Part shown: positions 33,441 through 44,999 of the stretch, in pieces
Numbering within the stretch: position 1 is the first letter of the stretch
Layout: each line of letters opens with the position of its first letter
From: Bolinopsis microptera
Lineage: Eukaryota > Ctenophora > Tentaculata > Lobata > Bolinopsidae
Direction of reading: 5' to 3'
DNA length: 64,000 nt
Assembly (NCBI RefSeq): GCF_026151205.1
Contig: NC_087074.1
Location: 6,262,001 to 6,326,000, forward strand
Notes under the pieces: model-generated
The model's database searches: none
The model's input: the letters and a program-made list of their open reading frames with translations, nothing else
Told to the model about the DNA's origin: nothing
Translations under genes and position numbers: made by a program

Positions 33441-34164
33441 ACATGACGTAGGATGAGTTAGTCTTTATTATGATATGATCGGCAATACTGCAGTACCTAA
33501 TAAAGCAATGAAAGGCATTAGTTTGGTCAAATCAAACGGAACATATGCTATCAGACTTTTAACTGACTAAGGCAGGGTTAAGACAATCTCGACGCTAGCA
33601 ACGATCCCCTTTTACATAGTTCCACTAAAATGATAATTTAAGATTAAATATGTATAGTAATAGGTAAATAAAGTAAAAATGTAATAAAACGGTAGGGATA
33701 AAGTATATTGAAACGTAGTCAACACGTCATAAAACGAACTGGCCCAATAATTAAACTAATAGATCTCCCGCGTAATCTCCCGCGCAATTCTAAGACTCCG
33801 ATTTGCGCCGTTGCAAAGTTATTATAAAACTAAATTCAACACGTGCAACAAATATATCGCAACAATAGAAATAGATGCCATTAGGTCAAGCTATGGCATT
33901 ATAGAGTTACAGGATGGTTCAAAGTTGCAAATACGATTAAGTTAATCGTCACTGATCATGGTTGCTCGATCCGATCACTGTGGGAGTACCCCGGATCTCA
34001 GGGGCCTTACACTTTAGCAATTAGTGAACAACTGCAGTGGCATAACAAAGGATCGGCCGCTATTCGGCCGCTATTCGGGGGGGGGGGGGGGGGGCATCAG
34101 AGGGGGTCTCTTTTTTCTCGAAGTGTAGGTCTGTTTGTAAAATTGTGCACAAATTTGGGATAAA

Positions 34165-34385
34165 TTTAAAATTTCGAAGTATGTAGGACACACAGCAGCC
34201 GATATCAGAAGAGTGAAAAAATATATTTCAACTAAATGGGACAGACATTTATATTGTCTCACGAATTATCACACGAATCTCGAATTTACACTCAAAGCCG
34301 AGTTGGATAATTTCCCGATACGGGATTGGGGAGGCAACACAAACACGAATGTAAAAACACAGTAACACTAACAACACAAATATTG
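34165..34385. repeat. Diverged dispersed repeat, copy B
   Basis: Partner of 33220-33440. Preceded at about 34078-34094 by an uninterrupted run of 17 G. Confidence 0.6.
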
Positions 34386-35020
34386 AGGGGTTGTGTGTAC
34401 ACCTTCGTATATCAGGATAAGTGCGGTAATTGTACTCCAGTAACGCTAATAGAATTACAGTATAAGGGCCAACTCCAACGTTACAAATACCATCACTTAA
34501 AATTCAATAAAAGTGTAGATCAGAACATTCCTGCATCCGGGGTAGTACGGGGCATTTCAACTTCCTTTTACAACTATCTTATCTCACGTTACTTGAGCGG
34601 AGATTGCGTGAATAGACATAGTTCTGATTGATCATCGAAGGAGTTTCAAAGACCTTAAAAATCCGTAGATTTTCATTTTTGGCGATCGTTTTCGAATGAA
34701 CGAGGAAGCCGAAGAAAGTGTTGCCATAATGAGATTTTATTTTAGCCACAACTTGTTACTTATTTAACATTTTTATAGTAGCTTGTTTCTTTTGATCCGA
34801 TGATATTATTATATTCTGATAATAGGTTTGTAGTAGAATTTGGAGAAAAATATGAACGGTAAGGTTTTCAGCGTCCAGACAAGAGACAAAATGGAAATGT
34901 TTCTCTTTGAAGACAAAGAAATAAGATATAAAACAAACAAGAAATGGAATATCATTATCAAAATATCATTATTAAATGGAATATTAACTTAACACAAAGT
35001 ATTTTAGCGTGCACAAGACA

Positions 35021-35096
35021 CACATTGCTACACGTTGTATACCTAATCTCTCGTGCAAGCGAAGCGTGCACTCCGGCGTGCACTCCGGCCAGCAGG
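35021..35096. repeat. Dispersed hairpin repeat also at 48883-48945
   Basis: Both copies contain GCTACACGTTGTATACCT, CTCTCGTGCA and AGCGTGCACT(C/G)CGGCC; the GTGCA/TGCAC words can form a short hairpin. Confidence 0.65.
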
Positions 35097-35186
35097 TTTC
35101 AACGTGTGTTAAGACAAACATAGAATTAGATCGTGTACCCCCGGTAAAGTTCACGCTTACAATAGTCACAGTTACAATAGTAACAG

Positions 35187-35261
35187 TTACCTGGGGACCT
35201 CAGGGTATTATGTTCATAAATAGAGATTCGGCGGAATGACAGGCTGAGCGCGGCCCAGTAA
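35187..35261. mobile_element. ~79-bp TTACCTGGG-type MITE, copy 1
   Basis: Starts TTACCTGGGGACC and ends GGCCCAGTAA; it contains ATTCGGCGGAATGACAGGCT. Inverted relative to the copies at 39005-39083 and 39494-39572. Confidence 0.7.
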
Positions 35262-35289
35262 TTATATAATAGTAACAGTTATAAGATAT

Positions 35290-36528
35290 TCAATAAATCA
35301 ATGAACCGCGTGACACGCGGTTCATTGATTTATTGATTTATTGATTTATTGATTTATTGATTTATTGATTTATTGATTTATTGATTTATTGATTTATTGA
35401 TTTATTGATTTATTGATTTATTGATTTATTGATTTATTGATTTATTGATTTATTGATTTATTGATTTATTGATTTATTGATTTATTGATTTATTGATTTA
35501 TTGATTTATTGATTTATTGATTTATTGATTTATTGATTTATTGATTTATTGATTTATTGATTTATTGATTTATTGATTTATTGATTTATTGATTTATTGA
35601 TTTATTGATTTATTGATTTATTGATTTATTGATTTATTGATTTATTGATTTATTGATTTATTGATTTATTGATTTATTGATTTATTGATTTATTGATTTA
35701 TTGATTTATTGATTTATTGATTTATTGATTTATTGATTTATTGATTTATTGATTTATTGATTTATTGATTTATTGATTTATTGATTTATTGATTTATTGA
35801 TTTATTGATTTATTGATTTATTGATTTATTGATTTATTGATTTATTGATTTATTGATTTATTGATTTATTGATTTATTGATTTATTGATTTATTGATTTA
35901 TTGATTTATTGATTTATTGATTTATTGATTTATTGATTTATTGATTTATTGATTTATTGATTTATTGATTTATTGATTTATTGATTTATTGATTTATTGA
36001 TTTATTGATTTATTGATTTATTGATTTATTGATTTATTGATTTATTGATTTATTGATTTATTGATTTATTGATTTATTGATTTATTGATTTATTGATTTA
36101 TTGATTTATTGATTTATTGATTTATTGATTTATTGATTTATTGATTTATTGATTTATTGATTTATTGATTTATTGATTTATTGATTTATTGATTTATTGA
36201 TTTATTGATTTATTGATTTATTGATTTATTGATTTATTGATTTATTGATTTATTGATTTATTGATTTATTGATTTATTGATTTATTGATTTATTGATTTA
36301 TTGATTTATTGATTTATTGATTTATTGATTTATTGATTTATTGATTTATTGATTTATTGATTTATTGATTTATTGATTTATTGATTTATTGATTTATTGA
36401 TTTATTGATTTATTGATTTATTGATTTATTGATTTATTGATTTATTGATTTATTGATTTATTGATTTATTGATTTATTGATTTATTGATTTATTGATTTA
36501 TTGATTTATTGATTTATTGATTTATTGA
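35290..36528. repeat. (TTTATTGA)n, about 150 copies
   Basis: A perfectly regular 8-bp array of about 1.2 kb with no interruption that I can see. It begins in a palindrome (AATCAATGAACCGCG, TGACA spacer, CGCGGTTCATTGATT) and ends at TTATTGAATAATATATTG. Confidence 0.97.
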
Positions 36529-37236
36529 ATAATATATTGTCATATATTGCTTTGTTTATTTTTTGGTGATGTGAAGATGTCAGGCGAAACAAATATTTAA
36601 TAGATGACAAAACATTTTAGGGGTCTAATTGGGTATTTCGTCATCAGTCATGCGTTAAGATATAAAGTTAAAGCTTATGACGATCCTGTAAAAATGATTT
36701 CAAAATATTTGATATTTTAGAAGTTTTTGCATTTTAATGACTGGAATTCGATTCCTAAGCTAGTATTGAACAATAAGGAACAAAGGAAACAGGTGAATCG
36801 TAGAATAAATCTCGAAAGTAAAAGATTACTCAATAATCCGTTAGCTTATTCTTGAGTAGCGGTTAACTTTTAACACATCACCAAAGTTGCTACTCAAAGA
36901 ACTGCTTGGTAATATAAAATATGCATTTATAAACCTTGCTATAGTGAAAATTAATTTACTCGAAATTGTGATCTACGTCCAGCTGGCAGTGGAAAATAAC
37001 AATGACAATGATTATAAAAGAGCGCCGCGCTGTATTGTAATTCTTGTTAATGTTAATTAGGCATCAAACGTTGTCTTTTTAATAATATTCTAACTTGTAC
37101 ACGTTTATAACTTGAATCCCATGACTCTCGTAATTTCAATCATGGTTCTATACTTCTATAGGCTTCTCTCCAAGAAAATAACAATAGCATTATACATTTT
37201 CTAATCGAATTACTACAAAACAGCGCACTAAAAGTT
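36529..37236. other. AT-rich spacer, no gene seen
   Basis: Non-repetitive AT-rich DNA between the 8-bp array and the nested palindrome; no conserved ORF. Confidence 0.35.
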
Positions 37237-38201
37237 TTACCTGGGGACCCCATGCGGCAAGTTTCCATAACTAATTTTTTGTGATCAGCGGTAATAACCG
37301 CTTTTTTTACGCTAAAAAAGCGCTTATTGATAAAACCCACCGTTATTTGGCGATTATAAAGCGATTATAAACGGTCCCGTTAATAAACGATTAAAAACGA
37401 TTATAATCGCTTTTTCCATAAATTTTTTTTGCAAAAGCGATTATTAGCGCTTTAAAAGCGATAATAAATCACGAATTAAAATTATTAGTGATAAAAAAAC
37501 GCTTTTATTTTAGGGTTGTCGATTATTATCGCTCCGTAAGCGCTTTTCAAAAAAACGCTTATAAACCGTTTTTTGGACCGTTTTTAAAACGTTTTTAATC
37601 GACTATAAGCGATTATATTCACTAGGGAAAGTTCCAAATTAAAAAGCGCCTACTAATCGTTAAAAAACCGCTTTTTTATTTTAAGTTAATAAGCGGTTTA
37701 AATCGATTATAAAACGATTATAAGCGACAATAAGCGATTTTTTGAAATCTGCTAAAAAGCGATATTTTCACTATGATCAGCGCTTATAACCGCTTTTCTT
37801 GAAATTTTCCTACTGAAAAGCGTTTATAAGCGCTTATTTATTTGCTGTCTATAAGCGATTATAAACGATTATAAGCGCTTTTTTACGTATTTGAAACGAG
37901 GAAAAAATTGTCAGGTACGAGATATTATAAGCGATTATAAGTGATTATAAAGTATCGTAAATGTTATTGTCTTCAATTGTCGCTTATAAGCGATTATAAA
38001 CGATGAAAAGCGCTTTTTGACGCATTTTAAAACTACGATCAAAATATGTTTTGATTTGATTTATTTGGGGTATATAAGCGATTATGTAAGCGGGGTATAT
38101 AAGCGATTATAAACGATTATAAGCGCTTAATTCTTTACGTATTTGGAACGAGGACACAATTAACAACAAAATTACGCGATAGCCGGATGTCCCCAGGTAA
38201 C
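37237..38201. mobile_element. AAGCG/TTATAA element, left arm of the outer palindrome
   Basis: The ends are TTACCTGGGGAC and its complement GTCCCCAGGTAA, the same terminal word as the 79-bp MITEs. The interior is filled with variants of AAGCGATTATAA and GCGCTT. Positions 37258-38180 are the inverted complement of 44008-44923. Confidence 0.7.
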
Positions 38202-38310
38202 GTCTCCGTGTCCGTCTCCGTGTCCGTCTCCGTCTCCGTCTCCGTCTCCGTCTCCGTCTCCGTCTCCGTCTCCGTCTCCGTCTCCGTCTCCGTCTCCTTC
38301 TCCTTCTCCT
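38202..38310. repeat. (CCGTCT)n array
   Basis: 6-bp CGTCTC repeats passing into CTTCTC; the counterpart on the right arm is the (GGAGAC)n array at 39762-40072. Confidence 0.9.
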
Positions 38311-38423
38311 TTTCCTTTTTGAATTCGATTGTTTAGGGCTAGGGCTCGGGTAAGGGTTGTGGTAAGGGTATCGGATAGCTTCGGGGTTATATATTATAAT
38401 TATGGTCGTTAGGGTTGGGATTA

Positions 38424-38649
38424 CGCAGGAGGAGCAAAGTGCAAAGAAACTGCCACAAACTGCTACAAACTGCTACTAAAGTAACTGCCACAAACTGCTA
38501 CAAACTGCTACTAAAGTAACTGCCACAAACTGCTACAAACTGCTACTAAAGTAACTGCCACAAACTGGCACTGACTGCTACAAACGGGCACTGACTGCTA
38601 CAAACGGGCACTAACTGCTGCAATCGCGCCCACGCATTGCTCCTCCTGT
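38424..38649. mobile_element. 226-bp TIR insertion with GATTA target duplication
   Basis: Ends GCAGGAGGAGCAA and TTGCTCCTCCTGT are inverted and flanked by GATTA on both sides (38419-38423, 38650-38654). The right palindrome arm near 39645 has a single GATTA complement and no insert, giving an empty site. The interior has about 3.5 copies of a 35-bp repeat (AACTGCCACAAACTGCTAC type). Confidence 0.85.
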
Positions 38650-39004
38650 GATTAGGGTTTATGTAAAACCGTTTTTTACGGCTGCAAAACTATAAAAACC
38701 TTGTACCCCCATCGTTGTTTCATTATACCCCTGTAGAGTTTCTACGATACAGGGGGAGCTGCGCAATTGTGCGCGCGGCGGCGGGTCATACAACGTATGA
38801 CAATAAAAACCAAAGTCACATGAAATTTTTGGGCGAGCAAAATAGTAAAAGCCAGCTCGGCATTTTGCCGCAATCTACGTGGTTGCGAAAAGGATTATTT
38901 GATGCGCGGCGCAGCCCAGTATGCAGTAGTGACTAGTGCATCGCTCTACAAGTACAAAGTAATTGTTCTACTTTATTATTTCCCAGAGTGGTATTTGACG
39001 CACG

Positions 39005-39083
39005 TTACTGGGCGGCGCTCAGCCTGTCATTCCGCCGAACCTCTATTATGAACATAATAGCCTGAGGTCCCCAGGTACGGTAA
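39005..39083. mobile_element. 79-bp MITE, copy 2, at the palindrome centre
   Basis: TTACTGGGCGGCG to CCCCAGGTACGGTAA, flanked by GACGCACG at 38997-39004 and 39084-39091 (8-bp target duplication). Confidence 0.8.
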
Positions 39084-39493
39084 GACGCACGTTATAATTG
39101 TTTATATTAGGCGTGCAGAATTTTAACAAGAATTTCAACAAAAATTTTGCCGCGGTTAAACCACGCACGATCAATTTTTCTAATTGCCAAACACCACTCT
39201 GGGATATACATTTACAATAAAGTAGAACAATTACTTGTAGAGCGATGCACTACTAGACTGGACTGTGCCGCGCATCAAATAATTCTTCTCGCAACCACGT
39301 AGATCGCAGCAAAATGCACTATTGGGCCTTGCCAAACTGGCTTTTACTAATTCGCTGATTTGCTCGCCAAAAATTTCATGTGACTTTAGTTTTTATTGTC
39401 ATACGTTGTATGACCCGCCGCGCACAGGTGCGCGGCTCCCCTGTATCGTAGAAACTCTACAAGTACAGGGGTATAGTGAAACGGCGATGGGGG

Positions 39494-39572
39494 TTACTGG
39501 GCGGCGCTCAGCCTGTCATTCCGCCGAATCTTTATTCTTTATGAAACATAATAGCTTGGGGTCCCCAGGTAA
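39494..39572. mobile_element. 79-bp MITE, copy 3, with 9-bp duplication
   Basis: TTACTGGGCGGCG to GTCCCCAGGTAA, flanked by CGATGGGGG on both sides (39485-39493 and 39573-39581). The left arm at about 38709 carries the sequence once, uninterrupted. Confidence 0.85.
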
Positions 39573-39761
39573 CGATGGGGGTCACGACTTGATACAAGGT
39601 TTTTATAGTTTTGCAGCCGTACAAAACGGTTTTACATAAACCCTAATCCCAACCCTAACAACCATAATATATAATCCCGAAGCTATCCGATACCCTTACC
39701 ACAACCCTAACCCGAGCCCTAGCCCTAAACAATCGAATTCAAAAAAGGAAAAGGAGAAGGA

Positions 39762-40072
39762 GGAGGAGACGGAGACGGAGACGGGGGCGGAGACGGAGAC
39801 GGAGACGGAGACGGAGACGGAGACGGGGGCGGAGACGGAGACGGAGACGGAGACGGAGACGGAGACGGAGACGGAGACGGAGACGGGGGCGGAGACGGAG
39901 ACGGAGACGGAGACGGAGACGGAGACGGAGACGGAGACGGAGACGGAGACGGAGACGGAGACGGAGACGGAGACGGGGGCGGAGACGGAGACGGAGACGG
40001 AGACGGAGACGGAGACGGAGACGGAGACGGAGACGGAGACGGAGACGGAGACGGAGACGGAGACGGAGACGG
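39762..40072. repeat. (GGAGAC)n microsatellite
   Basis: About 50 copies of a 6-bp unit, with GGGGGC variants recurring at intervals. It encodes only artefactual RL-repeat ORFs. Confidence 0.95.
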
Positions 40073-40319
40073 ATTATCAAATTGTTGTTATTCTCTAGCC
40101 GACGGCTTGCTAGTTAAATAAATCGTACGCGTAATCAGTTTCAATCCCGGCCTCACGGAAAATCCCGAAACACGCGGTATCATAAACGTATTCGTAAACG
40201 GATGAAAGGCGACCATGTTACTAGTTCTATATAGATTATAGCTATAAGTATTAGTAGAAGTGTTACTGAGTGATTTGCACTTTGTGTTCATGTGTCGGCA
40301 AGAGAATAACCTCATTTGA

Positions 40320-41400
40320 TCTCCTTTTCCTTCTCCTTGTGTTCTTGTGTTCTTGTCTCCTTGTCTCCTTGTCTCCTTGTCTCCTTGTCTCCTTGTCTCC
40401 TTGTCTCCTTGTCTCCTTGTGTCCTTGTCTCCTTGTGTCCTTGTGTCCATGTCTCCTTGTGTCCTTGTCTCCTTGTCTCCGTGTCTCCTTGTCTCATTGT
40501 ATCCTTGTGTCCTTGTGTCCTTGTGTCCTTGTGTCCTTGTGTCCTTGTGTCCTTGTGTCCTTGTGTCCTTGTGTCCTTGTCTCCTTGTGTCCTTGCCCTT
40601 GTCTATTTGTCCTTTTCTCCTTGTCCTTGTCACCTTGTCTCCTTGTCATTGTCCTTGTTTCATTGTCTCCATGTCTCCTTGTCCTTGTCCTTGTCCTTGT
40701 CCTTGTCCTTGTCTCCTTGTCCTTGTCTGCTTGTCCTTGTCTCCTTGTCCTTGTCTCCTTTTCCTTGTCTCCTTGTCCTTGTCTCCTTGTCCTTGTCTCC
40801 TTGTCCTTGTCCTTGTCCTTGTCCTTGTCTCCTTGTCCTTGTCTCCTTTTCCTTGTCTCCTTGTTCTTGTCTCCTTTTCCTTGTCTCCTTGTCCTTGTCT
40901 CCTTGTCCTTGTCCTTGTCGCCTTGTCCTTGTCTCCTTGTCATTGTCTCCTTCTCCTTGTCCTTGTCTCCTTGTCCTTGTCTCCTTGTCCTTGTCTCCTT
41001 GTCCTTGGCCTTGTCCTTGGCCTTGTCTCCTTGTCCTTGTCCTTGTCTCCTTGTCTTTGTTCTTGTCCTTCTCCTTGTCTTTCTCCTTGTCCTTGTCCTT
41101 GTCCTTCTCCTTGTCCTTCTCCTTCTCCTTCTCCTTCTCCTTCTCCTTCTCCTTCTCCTTCTCCTTCTCCTTCTCCTTCTCCTTCTCCTTCTCCTTCTCC
41201 TTCTCCTTCTCCTTCTCCTTCTCCTTCTCCTTCTCCTTCTCCTTCTCCTTCTCCTTCTCCTTCTCCTTCTCCTTCTCCTTCTCCTTCTCCTTCTCCTTCT
41301 CCTTCTCCTTTTCCTTATTACCAACATCTTATCATCGTTGTACAATTTTTGTGGTTGCAAACTTTCAGTTCTCTGGCAACAAGGATTAAGATAGATCGCT
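40320..41400. repeat. CCTTGT / CTCCTT polypyrimidine array, copy 1
   Basis: Degenerate CCTTGTCT repeats pass into a pure (CTCCTT)n run, then a unique tail (TTACCAACATCTTATCATCG ... AGATAGATCGCTAAA). The 300-aa ORFs on both strands are products of the 6-bp period, not genes. Confidence 0.95.
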
Positions 41401-42315
41401 AAAGATCGTGTCCATGTCTCCTTGTGTCCTTGTCTCCTTGTCTCCGTGTCTCCTTGTCTCATTGTATCCTTGTGTCCTTGTGTCCTTGTGTCCTTGTGTC
41501 CTTGTGTCCTTGTGTCCTTGTGTCCTTGTGTCCTTGTGTCCTTGTCTCCTTGTGTCCTTGCCCTTGTCTATTTGTCCTTTTCTCCTTGTCCTTGTCACCT
41601 TGTCTCCTTGTCATTGTCCTTGTTTCATTGTCTCCATGTCTCCTTGTCCTTGTCCTTGTCCTTGTCCTTGTCCTTGTCTCCTTGTCCTTGTCTGCTTGTC
41701 CTTGTCTCCTTGTCCTTGTCTCCTTTTCCTTGTCTCCTTGTCCTTGTCTCCTTGTCCTTGTCTCCTTGTCCTTGTCCTTGTCCTTGTCCTTGTCTCCTTG
41801 TCCTTGTCTCCTTTTCCTTGTCTCCTTGTTCTTGTCTCCTTTTCCTTGTCTCCTTGTCCTTGTCTCCTTGTCCTTGTCCTTGTCGCCTTGTCCTTGTCTC
41901 CTTGTCATTGTCTCCTTCTCCTTGTCCTTGTCTCCTTGTCCTTGTCTCCTTGTCCTTGTCTCCTTGTCCTTGGCCTTGTCCTTGGCCTTGTCTCCTTGTC
42001 CTTGTCCTTGTCTCCTTGTCTTTGTTCTTGTCCTTCTCCTTGTCTTTCTCCTTGTCCTTGTCCTTGTCCTTCTCCTTGTCCTTCTCCTTCTCCTTGTCCT
42101 TCTCCTTGTCCTTCTCCTTCTCCTTCTCCTTCTCCTTCTCCTTCTCCTTCTCCTTCTCCTTCTCCTTCTCCTTCTCCTTCTCCTTCTCCTTCTCCTTCTC
42201 CTTCTCCTTCTCCTTCTCCTTTTCCTTATTACCAACATCTTATCATCGTTGTACAATTTTTGTGGTTGCAAACTTTCAGTTCTCTGGCAACAAGGATTAA
42301 GATAGATCGCTAAAT
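41401..42315. repeat. CCTTGT / CTCCTT array, tandem copy 2
   Basis: A repeat of copy 1 offset by about 967 bp (GTGTCCATGTCTCCTTGTGT at 40438 and 41408), with the same sequence of variants and the same unique tail. The main difference is a shorter (CTCCTT)n run. Confidence 0.95.
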
Positions 42316-42779
42316 ATTATGTCAATGTGTACAGTGTAACCATATATTTTCATATAACATATTATATAGTGAAACAAATGTAATTAACTCAAGATTAAGA
42401 AGCGGTTGTAATTTATCAAAACGCAAATTATTAAAAATCAAAACGCAAATTATCGTCATGACGGCAAAAGATATATCTTTTATTTCCAATTTGCTGCGAA
42501 AATATTGGCAGATGTGCAAAAATCCCAAGCTTCCCTAGAATTCATGTTTTACTAGCCTGTCACGTGACCAAAACGGTTTTTTTGCTTATAACTCTCCAGG
42601 GAAGCATTTTTACCCTACGTCATGGGGGGTGATTCGGAATTAGCGTCCAAAAATACATCGATTCAGATCAATTTCATACCCAAAGGGCCTTTTCACAAGA
42701 ATTTTCTTAAAATTTGGGCGAGCGATTTAGTATGAGCGCGCCGAGCTATGTCATTTATAATACCTTATAATCGCTTATA

Positions 42780-43998
42780 GTCCAGTCATTTATGGAAATG
42801 AACCTGCAAATTTTCAGATACTCACGAAACTTTGCACAGACCTTCCCAAAGGTATGAATAAACGATTTTCGGTTGGAGACATTTTTTTACCATGGGGAAA
42901 ACCCAGGACGGCCACGCACATATTGACCCAATAACGTAACCAACCCATTGCTTCTGAAGGTCGTAGAGACTTCAAAATAGGCTTAAACGAAGCCGCATAT
43001 GCATGTTTATATACCTAGAAGTTATTGATCAACACATGGCCTAAAATCCTTAATTTTCGAGAAATTCGCCAAAAACCATTTTGGACGAGGCGCTGAGCCA
43101 ATTTGCTAACTTTTGATATAATCGTGATAGAGTCTTCGGACAAAGTGCAAAAGAACCGCAATTGGCATATTTATTTATGACTTATGAAGAAACATATGCC
43201 TTAAAGTGCTTACTTTTTCAGTTATTGGCGAAAAACTGATTTTCGGTTCCAGAAATCATGCAAAAATATGGGTATCTGGTAAATTGGGCTATGAAGGCCC
43301 TAGAGATTTTTGAATGAGTGCAAATTGTGCAGAATGGCCATGTTTATATACAACTTATGTTCTATGTTAATAACTCGAAAAGTGAGCATTTTAGGGTACA
43401 TATTGCTTCATAAGTTGTATATAAACATGACCATTTTGCACAATTTGCACCCATTCAAAAATCTCTAGGGCCTTCATAGCCCAATTTACCAGATACCCAT
43501 ATTTTTGCATGATTTCTGGAACCGAAAATCAGTTTCCGCCAATAACTGAAAAAGTAAGCACTTTAAGGCATATGTTTCTTCATAAGTCATATATAAATAT
43601 GCCAATTGCGGTTCTTTTGCACTCTATCCGAAGACTCTATCACGATCATATCAAAAGTTAGTAAAATGGGCTCAGCGCCACGCCCAAAATGGTTTTTGGC
43701 GAATTTCTCGAAAAGTAAGGATTTTAGGCCATGTGTTGATCAATAACTTCTATATAAACATGGATATGCGGCTTCGTTTAAGCCTATTTTGAAGTCTCTA
43801 CGACTTTCAGAAGCAAAGGTTCAGTTACATTATTGGATCAATATGGGCGTGGCCGTCCTGGGTTTTCCCCATGGTAAAAAAAATGTCTCCAACCGAAAAT
43901 CGTTTATTCATACCTTTTGGAAGGTCTGTGCAAAGTTTCGTGAGTATCTGAAAATTTGCAGGTTCATTTCCATAAATGTCCATTAATAACTGGACTAT
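42780..43998. repeat. Third palindrome, built of ~170-bp monomers
   Basis: Arms 42780-43359 and 43409-43998 are inverted complements around a 49-bp loop. Within the left arm related segments start with TAGAG words at 42965, 43131 and 43302 (spacing 166 and 171 bp) and share a gCAT-TTTATnTA / GCCTTAAA / TTTTCGG pattern. Confidence 0.8.
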
Positions 43999-44007
43999 TA
44001 TTATAAT

Positions 44008-44923
44008 ATCGCGTAATTTTGTTGTTAATTGTGTCCTCGTTCCAAATACGTAAAGAATTAAGCGCTTATAATCGCTTATATACCCCGCTTACATAATCGC
44101 TTATATACCCCAAATAAATCAAATCAAAACATATTTTGATCGTAGTTTTAAAATGCGTCAAAAAGCGCTTTTCATCGTTTATAATCGCTTATAAGCGACA
44201 ATTGAAGACAATAACATTTACGATACTTTATAATCACTTATAATCGCTTATAATATCTCGTACCTGACAATTTTTTCCTCGTTTCAAATACGTAAAAAAG
44301 CGCTTATAATCGTTTATAATCGCTTATAGACAGCAAATAAATAAGCGCTTATAAACGCTTTTCAGTAGGAAAATTTCAAGAAAAGCGGTTATAAGCGCTG
44401 ATCATAGTGAAAATATCGCTTTTTAGCAGATTTCAAAAAATCGCTTATTGTCGCTTATAATCGTTTTATAATCGATTTAAACCGCTTATTAACTTAAAAT
44501 AAAAAAGCGGTTTTTTAACGATTAGTAGGCGCTTTTTAATTTGGAACTTTCCCTAGTGAATATAATCGCTTATAGTCGATTAAAAGCGTTTTTAAAACGG
44601 TCCAAAAAACGGTTTATAAGCGTTTTTTTGAAAAGCGCTTACGGAGCGATAATAATCGACAACCCTAAAATAAAAGCGTTTTTTTATCACTAATAATTTT
44701 AATTCGCGATTTATTATCGCTTTTAAAGCGCTAATAATCGCTTTTGCAAAAAAAAGTTTATGGAAAAAGCGATTATAATCGTTTTTAATCGTTTATTAAC
44801 GGGACCGTTTATAATCGCTTTATAATCGCCAAATAACGGTGGGTTTTATCAATAAGCGCTTTTTTAGCGTAAAAAAAGCGGTTATTACCGCTGATCACAA
44901 AAAATTAGTTATGGAAACTTGCC
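44008..44923. repeat. AAGCG/TTATAA element, right arm of the outer palindrome
   Basis: Inverted complement of 37258-38180 with scattered differences. Its outer end runs into a fragment of the 79-bp MITE family at 44945-44985 (ATTATGTTCATAAACAT, ATTCAGCGGAATGAC). Confidence 0.85.
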
Positions 44924-44999
44924 CCCCATGCTATTAGTATAAATATTATGTTCATAAACATAAAGATTCAGCGGAATGACCTAGGTAGGTACGCGATAA

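Larger units (their letters stand above)
38300..39765. repeat. Second, inner palindrome
   Basis: Left arm 38300-38996 and right arm 39186-39765 are inverted complements (GAATTCGATTGTTTAGGGCT against AGCCCTAAACAATCGAATTC, and so on) apart from a 226-bp insertion in the left arm and a 79-bp insertion in the right arm. The arms carry degenerate GGGTTAGGGTT-like words, but not as a telomeric array. Confidence 0.85.

Noticed and set aside
34078-34094. Poly-G run (also poly-G near 58505 and poly-C near 11971).
   Set aside because: Homopolymers of this size can be genuine or sequencing noise; nothing else marks them as functional.
38330-39730. GGGTTAGGGTT-like words suggesting an interstitial telomere.
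   Set aside because: Only a few irregular TAGGG/TAAGGG words, mirrored because the region is a palindrome; no tandem telomeric array.
39739-42313. Long ORFs of Leu/Ser/Pro/Cys repeats and Arg/Lys/Thr/Gln repeats of up to 374 codons.
   Set aside because: Produced by 6-bp tandem repeats that stay in frame; all three plus frames and the minus strand are open at once.
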